Origin: Candidatus Eiseniibacteriota bacterium | GTDB lineage: Bacteria; Eisenbacteria; RBG-16-71-46 | Length of the DNA: 10,459 bases | Direction of reading: 5' to 3' | NCBI GenBank assembly: GCA_023249815.1 | Contig: JAHFBX010000068.1 | Location: 1 to 10,459, forward strand | Shown: positions 1 through 7,140 of the stretch, piece after piece | How the letters are laid out: each line of letters starts with the position of its first letter | Position numbering within the stretch: the stretch's first letter is position 1 | The notes under the pieces: generated by a model | What the model saw: the letters and a program-made list of their open reading frames with translations, nothing else | Databases searched by the model: none | What the model was told of the DNA's origin: nothing | Translations under genes and position numbers: made by a program

Positions 1-327
1 ATCACGCTGGCGCTGGCCTGCGAAGGGCGCGAGGTGCGCACCGTCGAGGGGCTGGCCTACGGGGCCACGCCGCATCCGCTCCAGGACGCGTTCGACATCA
101 CCGGAGGCGCCCAGTGCGGCTTCTGCACACCGGGCATGTTGATGAGCGCCGCCGCGCTACTCGAGCGGAACGCGAACCCCTCACGGGACGAGATCGCGCT
201 CGCGCTCTCCGGCAACCTCTGCCGCTGCACGGGCTACACGAAGATCCTGGACGCCGTCGAGATGGCAGCCACCGAATTGCGAGCTCGCCCGAGGCCCGAA
301 GCGGGCGGACGTGGGGCCCGAACATGA
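1..327 (+). CDS. hcrC: [2Fe-2S] small subunit of a molybdenum hydroxylase (HcrC/XdhA-type), 5' end missing
   Basis: This is the C-terminal 108 residues of the iron-sulfur subunit that passes electrons between the molybdenum site and FAD in xanthine dehydrogenase-family enzymes. The frame is open from the window edge, so the true start and the N-terminal plant-type ferredoxin cluster lie upstream. Visible residues include TVEGLA, which normally follows the first domain. The second-cluster ligands are also visible: CGFC (visible residues 39 and 42) and CRC (74 and 76) in the usual NLCRCTGY context. The tail after the helical domain is short and Arg/Gly-rich. The stop overlaps the start of the large subunit as ATGA, so translation is probably coupled. 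The general family is very secure. Assignment as HcrC rather than another small subunit rests on the two neighbouring subunits, especially the FAD subunit. It acts in the cytoplasm as part of a three-subunit complex. Confidence 0.9.
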   Translation: MTLALACEGREVRTVEGLAYGATPHPLQDAFDITGGAQCGFCTPGMLMSAAALLERNANPSRDEIALALSGNLCRCTGYTKILDAVEMAATELRARPRPEAGGRGART

Positions 328-2867
328 CCGGGCGCAAACCCCGTCCGAAGCAGATGGCGGCCCCGCGCAAGACGGCGCGGCGTGCGGCGACCGTGCGCCC
401 CGATCCCCCACCCACGCCCGGCATGGCCATCCCCGCGGGCCGGCAGATGCCGCAGGACGCTCGCCTCACGCCGCCCGTGCACGAGGCCGGACGCACCGGA
501 CCGCCGAACGGCGACGCGTTCCACACCATCGGCAAACGCAATCGCAAGGTGGAAGGGCTGGCGAAGGTGACGGGCCGCGCCATCTACGCGGATGACATTG
601 CGCTGCCGCGCATGCTCCACGCCAAGCTCCTGCGCTCGATCCATGCCCACGCGCGCATCGTGGACATCGACGCGAGCGAGGCGCTGGCCATGCCGGGCGT
701 GCGCGCGGTGATCACCGGGCGCGACCTGCCCGAGTACTTCGGCATCATCCCGTGGACCCAGGACGAACAGGCGCTGTGCGAGAGCAAGGCCCGCTACGTC
801 GGCGATGCCATCGCCGCGGTGGCGGCGGACAGCGAGCTCGTGGCCGAGGAGGCCTTGCGCCGGATCAAGGTGCGCTACGAGGTGCTGCCCGCCATCACCG
901 ATATCGACGAGGCGCTGGCGCATCCCGAGATCCAGGTGAACGAGAAGGCGTCCGAGGGGAATCTCTCCAAGCACGTGCATCTCGAGTTCGGTCCGGTGGA
1001 CGAACTGCTCGAGGCGAGCGACGAGGTGGTCGAGGCCGAGTACTGGTACGAGGGCTCCACGCACGGCCCGATCGAGCCACACTGCTGCGTGGCGGAGTTC
1101 GACGCCACGGGCTTCCTCACGCTGTGGTCGAGCACGCAGGTCGCCCACTACCTGCACCGCGACCTGGCGAAGGTGCTCGGGCTCCCGACGCAGCGCATCC
1201 GCGTCATCCAGCCGGTCGTGGGAGGGGCGTTCGGCGGAAAGAGCGAGCCGTTCTCGCTCGAGTTCTGCGCGTCCAAGTTGAGCATGATCACGGGCCGCCC
1301 GGTGAAGATCCTGTACACGCGCGAGGAGGTGTTCTACGCGCACCGTGGTCGCCATCCGATGCGGCTCAACTACCGCACCGGCATCCGCCGGGACGGCACC
1401 CTCACCGGCACCGATGCGAGGATCCACATCGACGGCGGCGCCTACTCGAGCTTCGGCCTCGTGACCACGTACTACTCGGGCCAGCTCCTGACCGCGCCGT
1501 ACGCGATGCCGGCCTATCGCTTCGATTCAACGCGCGTGTTCACGAACAAGCCGTGCTGCGGCCCCAAGCGCGGCCACGGCTCGGTGCAGCCGCGATTCGC
1601 GTTCGAGTGCCAACTGGACAAGTTGGCCGAGCGCATCGGCATGGATCCCATCGCGGTGCGCCGCAAGAACACGATGAGTGAGAACGCGCGCACCGTGAAC
1701 GGCCTGCGCGTCACCTCGAACGGGTTCCTCGAGTGCCTGGACCAAGTCGAGCGCGCCTCGGACTGGAAACGCCGCTGGCGGAAGCTGCCGTATGGTCGCG
1801 GCCTCGGCGTGGCGGGCAGCATGTACATCTCGGGTACGAACTACTGCATCTACCCGAACGAGATGCCACAGTCGGCCGTGCAGCTGAAGCTCGATCGTTC
1901 CGGCCGCGCCACGGTGTTTTGCGGCATCAGCGACATCGGCCAGGGCGCCGACTCCGTGCTGGCCTACATCGTGTGCGAGGAGCTGGGGCTGGACCTGCGT
2001 GACGTGCGCGTCGTGGCCGCCGACACCGACCTGACGCCGGTGGACTTGGGCTCCTACTCGAGCCGCGAGACGTTCATGTGCGGCAACGCCTGCCTCGACG
2101 CCGCGCGGCAGCTGCGCGAGCGGATCGCCGAGACGCTGGCCGAGCGCTGGGGTGTCGCGAAGGGCGACGTGGTGCTCGCGAACGGCATGGCCGTGGCCGC
2201 GAGCGATCCCCGCAAGCACGCGCTGAGCGTGAAGGACGCGATCCAGGCGGCGGAAGCACGGCACGGCACGCTCGGCAGCGTCGGCTGGTACCAGTCGCCG
2301 AAACTGGGCGGCGACTACCGTGGCGGCACCATCGGTGCGTCGCCGGCCTATTCGTTCACGGCGCACGTCGCCGAGGTGGACTGCGACGCCGAGACGGGAT
2401 TCGTCAGCGTGAAGAAGATCTGGGTGGCGCACGACTGCGGCCGCGCGCTCTCGCCGGTGGCGGTGGAGGGGCAGATGGAGGGGAGCGCCTACATGGGCTT
2501 CGGCGAGGCGCTGTTCGAGACGCACACGTTCAAGCCCGCCGCCGTGGGCCACGGTCCCGGCATCCACCACGGCCCGAGCCTGCTCGACTACCGCATGCCC
2601 ACGTCACTCGACACGCCCGAACTGGAGTCGCTCATCGTCGAGAGCGTGGACCCCGAGGGCCCGTACGGCGCCAAAGAGGCGGGCGAGGGGCCGCTCCACC
2701 CGAGCGTCCCGGCGATCGCGAACGCCATCCACGACGCGCTCGGCATCCGCTGCGACCGACTGCCGTTCTCGCCGCCCGCGGTGATGAACCTGCTCCGGCA
2801 GGGCGACGCGCGCGCGGCCTGGGAGCGGTCGCGGGCGGGTCACGCCACGTCGGGGGCGCGAGGCTGA
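324..2867 (+). CDS. hcrA: Molybdopterin-binding catalytic subunit, 4-hydroxybenzoyl-CoA reductase alpha type
   Basis: This 847-residue protein is the catalytic large subunit of a molybdenum hydroxylase, with the aldehyde oxidase/xanthine dehydrogenase a/b-hammerhead and Mo-binding domains. GGAFGGK (300-306) binds the pterin cofactor. GAKEAGE (782-788) supplies the catalytic glutamate, Glu788. HRGRHP (340-345), NKPCCGPKRGHG (408-419) and DLTPVDLGSYSSR (569-581) match, from memory, the 4-hydroxybenzoyl-CoA reductase alpha subunit better than xanthine dehydrogenase, where the middle motif is usually AFRGFG-like. The family reaction is reductive removal of a phenolic hydroxyl from 4-hydroxybenzoyl-CoA, but the substrate here is not shown. 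ATG at 324 overlaps the previous stop (ATGA), with a weak GGGG ribosome site at 313-316. This start gives an Arg/Pro/Ala-rich N-terminal tail of about 65 residues before the conserved domain (which begins near HTIGKR). Later in-frame ATGs at 354, 423 and 447 are possible starts, but none has a better ribosome site. No signal peptide is visible. Confidence 0.9.
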   Translation: MTGRKPRPKQMAAPRKTARRAATVRPDPPPTPGMAIPAGRQMPQDARLTPPVHEAGRTGPPNGDAFHTIGKRNRKVEGLAKVTGRAIYADDIALPRMLHAKLLRSIHAHARIVDIDASEALAMPGVRAVITGRDLPEYFGIIPWTQDEQALCESKARYVGDAIAAVAADSELVAEEALRRIKVRYEVLPAITDIDEALAHPEIQVNEKASEGNLSKHVHLEFGPVDELLEASDEVVEAEYWYEGSTHGPIEPHCCVAEFDATGFLTLWSSTQVAHYLHRDLAKVLGLPTQRIRVIQPVVGGAFGGKSEPFSLEFCASKLSMITGRPVKILYTREEVFYAHRGRHPMRLNYRTGIRRDGTLTGTDARIHIDGGAYSSFGLVTTYYSGQLLTAPYAMPAYRFDSTRVFTNKPCCGPKRGHGSVQPRFAFECQLDKLAERIGMDPIAVRRKNTMSENARTVNGLRVTSNGFLECLDQVERASDWKRRWRKLPYGRGLGVAGSMYISGTNYCIYPNEMPQSAVQLKLDRSGRATVFCGISDIGQGADSVLAYIVCEELGLDLRDVRVVAADTDLTPVDLGSYSSRETFMCGNACLDAARQLRERIAETLAERWGVAKGDVVLANGMAVAASDPRKHALSVKDAIQAAEARHGTLGSVGWYQSPKLGGDYRGGTIGASPAYSFTAHVAEVDCDAETGFVSVKKIWVAHDCGRALSPVAVEGQMEGSAYMGFGEALFETHTFKPAAVGHGPGIHHGPSLLDYRMPTSLDTPELESLIVESVDPEGPYGAKEAGEGPLHPSVPAIANAIHDALGIRCDRLPFSPPAVMNLLRQGDARAAWERSRAGHATSGARG

Positions 2868-2868
2868 C

Positions 2869-3858
2869 ATGCTGACGCTACCCGTGTTCGAGTGGGTGAG
2901 CCCCACGAGCCTGGATGGGGTGCTGCGCGAACTGGCGGCGCGGCCGGGCGAATGCCTGCTCGTGGCGGGCGGCACCGACGCCGTGCCGAATCTGAAGCAC
3001 CGGCTGCACGAGCCCAAGCGCGTGGTGTCACTCGCGGGCGTGGCCGAGCTGCGAGCGGCACGCGAGGACGACGCCGGGCTCCACCTCGGCGCCCGCCTCA
3101 CGCTCACCGAGCTCTCGCGACTGCCGGCGCTCAAGCGCGATTTTCCCGCGGTGGCGCACGCCGCGTCGCTCGTGGCCTCGCCGCAGATCCGCAACATGGG
3201 CACGCTGGGCGGCAATCTCTGCCTCGACACGCGCTGCACCTACTACAACCAGACCTACTTATGGCGCGAGGCGGTCGGCTTCTGCCTCAAGAAGGACGGC
3301 ACGGTCTGCCACGTCGTGCCGCAGGGGCGGCGTTGCGTCGCGGCGCACTCCTCGGACGTGGCGCCGGCGTTGATCGCCTATGGCGCCGAAGTCGAGATCG
3401 CGGGGCCCGAAGGGCGGCGCCTCGTGTCGTGTGACCAGTTCTTCGTGGGGGACGGCATCCACAACAACATCTTGAAGTCCGATGAACTGGTGACGCGCGT
3501 GCTGCTGCCCGCCGCGGCGCGGGGGCAGCACGGTGCCTACCGCAAACTCCGGCCGCGCGGCGCGATCGACTTCCCGATGCTGTCCGTGGCAGTCGCCGTG
3601 CGCGGCGACGCGAAGCGGCTCGAGTCCGCGCGCATCGTGGTGAGCGCGCTCGGCGCCAAGCCGCGGCTCTTGGGCGGCCTCGACGCGCTGGTCGCGGGCA
3701 AGGCGGCCGACGAGACTACGTTCGCCGCCGTGGCCGCCGCCGCGCACAAGCAGTGCCGGCCGCTCACGAACGTGCCGTACGACGACGACTGGCGGCACGC
3801 CATGGTGCCCGTGTTCGTCACACGCGCGCTGCGCGATGTCTTTGGAGTGTCCGCATGA
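2869..3858 (+). CDS. hcrB: FAD subunit with extra [4Fe-4S] loop, 4-hydroxybenzoyl-CoA reductase beta type
   Basis: This 329-residue subunit is the FAD-binding partner of the molybdenum hydroxylase. The PCMH-type FAD domain shows AGGTD (33-37) and MGTLGGNL (110-117), followed by the C-terminal domain typical of CO dehydrogenase flavoprotein subunits. Just after the second FAD motif is an insertion of about 40 residues with Cys123, Cys139, Cys147 and Cys156. The spacings of 16, 8 and 9 equal those I recall for the [4Fe-4S] ligands of Thauera HcrB (Cys122, 138, 146, 155). The surrounding words LDTRC, YNQ and CLKKDG also match that family. Ordinary xanthine or CO dehydrogenase FAD subunits lack this loop. 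In HcrB the extra cluster is thought to let electrons flow from ferredoxin towards the substrate. The gene begins one base after the preceding stop, with GAGG at 2860-2863 as ribosome site. The length is close to HcrB (about 324). Confidence 0.93.
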   Translation: MLTLPVFEWVSPTSLDGVLRELAARPGECLLVAGGTDAVPNLKHRLHEPKRVVSLAGVAELRAAREDDAGLHLGARLTLTELSRLPALKRDFPAVAHAASLVASPQIRNMGTLGGNLCLDTRCTYYNQTYLWREAVGFCLKKDGTVCHVVPQGRRCVAAHSSDVAPALIAYGAEVEIAGPEGRRLVSCDQFFVGDGIHNNILKSDELVTRVLLPAAARGQHGAYRKLRPRGAIDFPMLSVAVAVRGDAKRLESARIVVSALGAKPRLLGGLDALVAGKAADETTFAAVAAAAHKQCRPLTNVPYDDDWRHAMVPVFVTRALRDVFGVSA

Positions 3859-4748
3859 CCGATGATCGCGACGCATCCAGCCTCCCGCCCGGCGAAGCCG
3901 CCGACGTGTGGGCGGTGCTCGCGCGCTGGCGAGCGGAGGGCCGGCGGTTCGTGCTGCTCACGGTCGTGGAGGCGCGCGGCTTCACGCCGCAAAAGCCCGG
4001 CGGCCGCATGCTGCTCGGCGAGGCGGGCGAGACGGCGGGCACCATCGGGGGCGGCGCGATCGAGCACGTCTGCCTCGAGGACGCACGCGCACTGCTCGCG
4101 TCGACCGAACAGACGCGCATGGTACGGCGGCAGCTCACCACGGAACTCGGTATGTGCTGTGGCGGCGAGATGGTGGTGCACCTGGAGGTGCTCGAGGCAC
4201 GACCGCGGCTCATCGTGTTCGGCGCCGGCCACGTCGCACGCCCGCTCGCATCCCTCGCGCATGGCTGCGGTTTCGCGGTCACCGTGGTGGATGCGCGAAC
4301 GGAATGGCTCACCCCCGAGCGCTTCCCGGACGCGGTCCGGCTGTTGCGCGAACCCGACGCGGTGGCGCGCGACGGCGGTTTCGGCCCGAACGACCTGGCG
4401 GTGGTGACGACGCACGATCACGCGCTCGACCAGCGTGTCGTCCAGGAGCTGTTGCCGTGCGAACTGTGCTTCACGGGGGTGATCGGCAGTCTCGCCAAGC
4501 AGCGGAAGTTCGCGCTTCGTCTGCGCGCACGTGGATTCAGCGAGCAGCAGGTCGGGCGCATGCGCACGCCTGTCGGGCTCTCGATCGGCGCGCGCACGCC
4601 GGAGGAGATCGCAGTGAGCATCGTGGCCGAACTGGTGGCGGTGCGCCGGGGAGGCACACCGGAACGCGGCTGGCTGCCGCCGGAGAGAGTGGTGAAGCGT
4701 TCGCGCGCGGCCGAGGTCGCGGGCACGGCGAAAGGGGACCCCACGTGA
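3855..4748 (+). CDS. xdhC: XdhC-family molybdenum cofactor chaperone/sulfuration factor
   Basis: This 297-residue protein belongs to the XdhC/CoxI family. These proteins bind molybdenum cofactor, help exchange its oxo ligand for sulfur, and insert it into apo-hydroxylases. They are not part of the mature enzyme. The N-terminal XdhC domain carries GTIGGGAIE and GMCCGGEM, with Cys101-Cys102 in the conserved CCGG motif. The C-terminal Rossmann-like domain begins with FGAGHVARPLA (122-132) and continues through IGSLAKQRKF and the TPVGLSIGARTPEEIAVSI block, all standard for the family. The ATG overlaps the hcrB-like stop (ATGA). GGAG at 3844-3847, seven bases upstream, is a good ribosome site, so the start is well supported. 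The tail after the Rossmann domain is basic and probably flexible. The position directly after the structural genes suggests a dedicated maturation factor. A sulfur-donating cysteine desulfurase is not present in the window. Confidence 0.93.
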   Translation: MTDDRDASSLPPGEAADVWAVLARWRAEGRRFVLLTVVEARGFTPQKPGGRMLLGEAGETAGTIGGGAIEHVCLEDARALLASTEQTRMVRRQLTTELGMCCGGEMVVHLEVLEARPRLIVFGAGHVARPLASLAHGCGFAVTVVDARTEWLTPERFPDAVRLLREPDAVARDGGFGPNDLAVVTTHDHALDQRVVQELLPCELCFTGVIGSLAKQRKFALRLRARGFSEQQVGRMRTPVGLSIGARTPEEIAVSIVAELVAVRRGGTPERGWLPPERVVKRSRAAEVAGTAKGDPT

Positions 4749-5431
4749 TCGCAGGCGTGCTGCTCGCAGCGGGGGCCTCGACGCGCATGGGTTCGCCGAA
4801 AGCGCTGGTGCGCTCTCGCGGCCAGTCGTTTCTCGTACGCGGCGTGCGCGCGTTGTGGTCGGTGTGCGACACGGTGGTCGTGGTGTTGGGTGCGAACGGC
4901 GACCGTGTCTGCGAACAGGTGAGCGAGGAGTTCGAAACGCTGGTCGCCAAGGGCATGCTGGCGCCCGACCTTCGCTCGGGCCCGAGTGGCCGTACCGGGG
5001 AGCTCGAGGTGCGCTTCGCGTTCAACCGGCGCTGGGAGGACGGCATGTATTCCTCGGCGCGCGTGGGACTCGCGAGCGCGCTGAAGCTCAAGCCTCGCGG
5101 CGTGCTGATCCATCCGGTGGACCACCCGCACGTCCGGCCCGCCACGGTGCAGGCGTTGGGCGCGATGCTCGAGCAGGCGCTGGTGTCGTTCGGCGGCCGG
5201 CGTGCGAACACGTTCGGCTACGCGGTCATCCCCCGGCTCCGGGGCCGGCGCGGGCACCCGGTGGCGCTCTCCGCGGCGCTGGCCTCCGACATCGCCAAGG
5301 ATCGTTCGGCGCGGGACCTGGCCGACGCGATCCGCCGACGTGCTCGGCTGGTGGGCTACCTGGACGTGGCCGACCGCGGCATCACGATCAACCGGAACAC
5401 GCCCGCCCGCACGTCGCGCCGCACGGGTTAG
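4745..5431 (+). CDS. mocA: MocA-like molybdenum cofactor cytidylyltransferase (MobA-like NTP transferase)
   Basis: This 228-residue nucleotidyltransferase probably joins CMP to Mo-molybdopterin, giving the cytosine dinucleotide cofactor used by bacterial molybdenum hydroxylases. The N-terminal signature LAAGASTRMGSPK (residues 7-19) is the nucleotide-binding loop of the MobA/MocA fold. NRRWEDGMYSS (from residue 94), DHPHV (126-130) and RGHP (169-172) are further family landmarks. The GTG start at 4745 overlaps the xdhC stop (GTGA) and has AGGGGA at 4733-4738, six bases upstream. Between the VVVLGAN strand and NRRW there is a longer linker than I expect for the family (about residues 55-90). 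The C-terminal segment (from about residue 185) with RSARDLADAI is common in MocA-like proteins. CTP rather than GTP specificity is inferred from the XdhC and hydroxylase neighbours, not read from sequence. It is the last gene of the operon and ends 23 bases before a convergent gene. Confidence 0.88.
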   Translation: MIAGVLLAAGASTRMGSPKALVRSRGQSFLVRGVRALWSVCDTVVVVLGANGDRVCEQVSEEFETLVAKGMLAPDLRSGPSGRTGELEVRFAFNRRWEDGMYSSARVGLASALKLKPRGVLIHPVDHPHVRPATVQALGAMLEQALVSFGGRRANTFGYAVIPRLRGRRGHPVALSAALASDIAKDRSARDLADAIRRRARLVGYLDVADRGITINRNTPARTSRRTG

Positions 5432-5432
5432 C

Positions 5433-5456
5433 GGCGCGCGAGGCACACCGCGCGTC
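5433..5456. terminator. Candidate bidirectional hairpin between convergent genes
   Basis: CGCGCG at 5435-5440 and 5449-5454 form a 6-bp stem around an 8-base loop. The stem extends by one G-U and one G-C pair to 5433/5456. It fills the 23-base gap between the convergent mocA and MocR-type stops, where a terminator for both strands is expected. There is no T-tract on either side, so intrinsic termination is uncertain. Alternating CG also makes chance pairing easy in such GC-rich DNA. Confidence 0.35.
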
Positions 5457-6966
5457 AGCTGCGAACGAGCTGCGGTGTCATCGTGCGCAGCAGCTCCGCC
5501 ATGCGACGGACGCCGGTCTCGATCATCTCCTCGGTCATTCCGGCGAAGCCGAGCACCAGTCCGGGATGGCCGACTGGGCGGATGCGGAACTCGGAGAGCG
5601 GCAGGCAGGCGAAGCCTTCCGCGTTCAACGCGGTGACGGCTTCGACGTCCGACCAACCTTCCGGGAGCCACGCCACCCGGTTGACGCCGCCCTCGGCGTC
5701 TGGGAGCTCGAGCAGGTCCGCAGCGTGTGTGCGGACCGCGCGCGTGAGCGCCTCCAGGCGCGAGGCGTAGAGCGTGCGAATGCGGCGCAGGTGACGCGAG
5801 AAATGGCCCTCGGTCATGAAGTCCGCCATCACCGCCTGGGTCAGGCCCGGTGACTGGCGATCCATGAGTTCGCGCGCGCGCACCATCGTGGGCAGGAGGT
5901 CGGGCGGCGCCACGAGGTAGCCGAGTCGAAGCGACGAGAACATCACCTTGCTGAACGTGCCCGCGTACAGCACGCGACCGTGCGGGTCGATGCCCTGGAG
6001 CGCCGCGAGCGGGCGGCCCCGGTAGCGGCACTCCCCGGCGTTGTCGTCCTCGAGGATCCAGCCGCCGCTCGTCTCCGCCCAATGCAGCAGCGCCCGCCGC
6101 CTCGCCAGGCTCATCGTGACGCAGAGCGGGTTCTGGTGAGACGGCGTGACGTACGCGAGTCTCGCCTTGGGTGCTGCCTCCACGGCGGCGGCGACGTCGT
6201 AGCCGTCCTCGTCCACCGGCACCGGCACCAGGCGAGCACCGGCGACCTCGAACACACCGCGCGCTGCGAAATAGCCCGGTTCCTCGAAGCACACCGAGTC
6301 CCCGGGCTCGACCAGCACGTCGCTCACGATCGAGATGGCCTGCTGCGAACCGGACACGATGAGGATCTGATCGGGCGAGCAGCGCGCGCCGCGAGCGGCG
6401 GCGAGATGCGCCGCGATGGCCTCCCGAAGCGGCTTGTATCCCTGCGCCTCGCCGTACGCGAGCAGGCGAGACGACGCGCCTCGCTGCCGGCGGTCCCAGA
6501 GCCGGCGCCACGTGTCCATCGGGAAATGATCGAGCGCGGGGAGCCCGGCGCGGAACAGCATCGGGCCGCTGGGAGGGGGCGGCCAGCGACGGAACGGCAT
6601 CTGCAGCATGCGCTCGCCGCGCTTCGCCATGCGCCTCGCCCCGCGCTCTGCCATCGGAACGGGCTCGATGACCGGACCCGTGAGCACCTGATCGGGAAGC
6701 GAGCCCGCCACGTAGGTGCCCGAGCCGGCGCGGCTGTCGATGTAGCCCTCCGCCACGAGCTGCTCGTACGCGGACAGGACGGTGTTCCGTGACAGCCCGG
6801 TGACCTGGGCCAGTTCGCGGCTCGCGGGCAGCCGTGCGCCGGTCGGCAAGCGACCGCCGAGGATGGCGGTACGCAGCTCGTTGTAGAGCTGGCGATGGAG
6901 AGGTTCGCCGGAAGCCGGGTCGATCGAGAAGGCGCGGAAACTCGAGAAGGAATGTCGTCTAGGCAT
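5455..6966 (-). CDS. MocR/PdxR/GabR-type regulator: GntR winged helix fused to aminotransferase-like PLP domain
   Basis: This 503-residue transcription regulator has an N-terminal GntR-type winged helix-turn-helix (about residues 18-88; key words GARLPASRELAQ, SRNTVLSAYEQL, GSGTYVA). A linker leads to a fold-type I aminotransferase-like domain (about 120-495). In this family the second domain binds PLP as an effector rather than catalysing transamination. Lys340 in GTFSKVMFSSLRLGY is the expected PLP-linking lysine, and Arg347 seven residues later matches the conserved arginine of GabR. EEPGY is also present. The segment usually reading DDYDSEFRY is DDNAGECRY (307-315), so Asn309 stands where GabR has Tyr281; the interval to the lysine is 31 residues in both. 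Ligand binding may therefore differ. No clear Shine-Dalgarno precedes the ATG. It is divergent from the LOG-like/PLP-enzyme pair, its most likely target besides itself. The effector and target are unproven. Confidence 0.92.
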   Translation of the reverse strand: MPRRHSFSSFRAFSIDPASGEPLHRQLYNELRTAILGGRLPTGARLPASRELAQVTGLSRNTVLSAYEQLVAEGYIDSRAGSGTYVAGSLPDQVLTGPVIEPVPMAERGARRMAKRGERMLQMPFRRWPPPPSGPMLFRAGLPALDHFPMDTWRRLWDRRQRGASSRLLAYGEAQGYKPLREAIAAHLAAARGARCSPDQILIVSGSQQAISIVSDVLVEPGDSVCFEEPGYFAARGVFEVAGARLVPVPVDEDGYDVAAAVEAAPKARLAYVTPSHQNPLCVTMSLARRRALLHWAETSGGWILEDDNAGECRYRGRPLAALQGIDPHGRVLYAGTFSKVMFSSLRLGYLVAPPDLLPTMVRARELMDRQSPGLTQAVMADFMTEGHFSRHLRRIRTLYASRLEALTRAVRTHAADLLELPDAEGGVNRVAWLPEGWSDVEAVTALNAEGFACLPLSEFRIRPVGHPGLVLGFAGMTEEMIETGVRRMAELLRTMTPQLVRS

Positions 6967-7009
6967 GTTGCGCTCGGGGGATGGATGTCGACGACCAAGT
7001 GGCTCCCTG

Positions 7010-7015
7010 ATTCTA
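7010..7015 (-). promoter_or_regulatory. Candidate -10 element of the MocR-type regulator gene
   Basis: On the - strand TAGAAT matches the sigma70 -10 consensus at five of six positions and sits 43 bases before the ATG, in one of the few AT-richer spots of the window. No good TTGACA-like element is seen 16-18 bases upstream. The - strand repeat TTCTGTTCTG (7037-7046) lies just beyond that region and could be an activator or autoregulator site. Confidence 0.4.
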
Positions 7016-7036
7016 TCGCGGTGTGGACCCCGCGGC

Positions 7037-7046
7037 CAGAACAGAA
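7037..7046. repeat. Tandem pentamer in the divergent regulatory region
   Basis: CAGAA is repeated directly (CAGAACAGAA) close to the expected -35 position of the regulator's own promoter. MocR-family proteins bind direct repeats, so this could be part of an operator, but the unit is short and may be chance. Confidence 0.3.
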
Positions 7047-7098
7047 TGAGAGCGCCCTGTCAGAGGTGAGCCCCAGGGGGGAACCACCCACGGGGCCA

Positions 7099-7113
7099 GC
7101 GGGCGGGGCCCGC
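7099..7113. repeat. Short perfect inverted repeat upstream of the LOG-like gene
   Basis: GCGGGC and GCCCGC flank GGG, forming a 15-base inverted repeat about 20 bases before the putative -10 of the rightward promoter. It is well placed for a repressor or activator site. Because both arms are all G/C, chance occurrence is quite possible. Confidence 0.25.
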
Positions 7114-7140
7114 GTGCCAGCCGACGCGCTGTGGCATGAT
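7114..7140 (+). promoter_or_regulatory. Candidate sigma70 promoter for the LOG-like/PLP-enzyme unit
   Basis: CATGAT at 7135-7140 (four of six to consensus) is preceded by GTGCCA at 7114-7119 (four of six), with a short 15-base spacer. The surrounding word GCTGTGGCATGATG (7128-7141) resembles the one upstream of thyX at 8995-9008, identical at 10 of 14 positions. It lies 39 bases before the chosen GTG start. Sequence-only support, so modest confidence. Confidence 0.35.

Noticed and set aside
234..2570. Long antisense frames (347 and 397 codons) opposite the catalytic subunit.
   Set aside because: The + strand encodes all conserved molybdenum hydroxylase motifs. The antisense products are His/Arg/Ala-rich with no family features.
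1..3858. Operon as a xanthine dehydrogenase or CO dehydrogenase.
   Set aside because: The FAD subunit has the four-cysteine HcrB loop and the large subunit has GPKRGHG instead of AFRGFG or the CO dehydrogenase AYRCSFR loop.
4418..6511. A roughly 700-codon open frame on the - strand across mocA and much of the MocR-type gene.
   Set aside because: It is antisense to xdhC and mocA and is another frame of the regulator. Its Arg/Ala/Gly-rich translation shows no recognisable domain. GC-rich DNA produces such frames.
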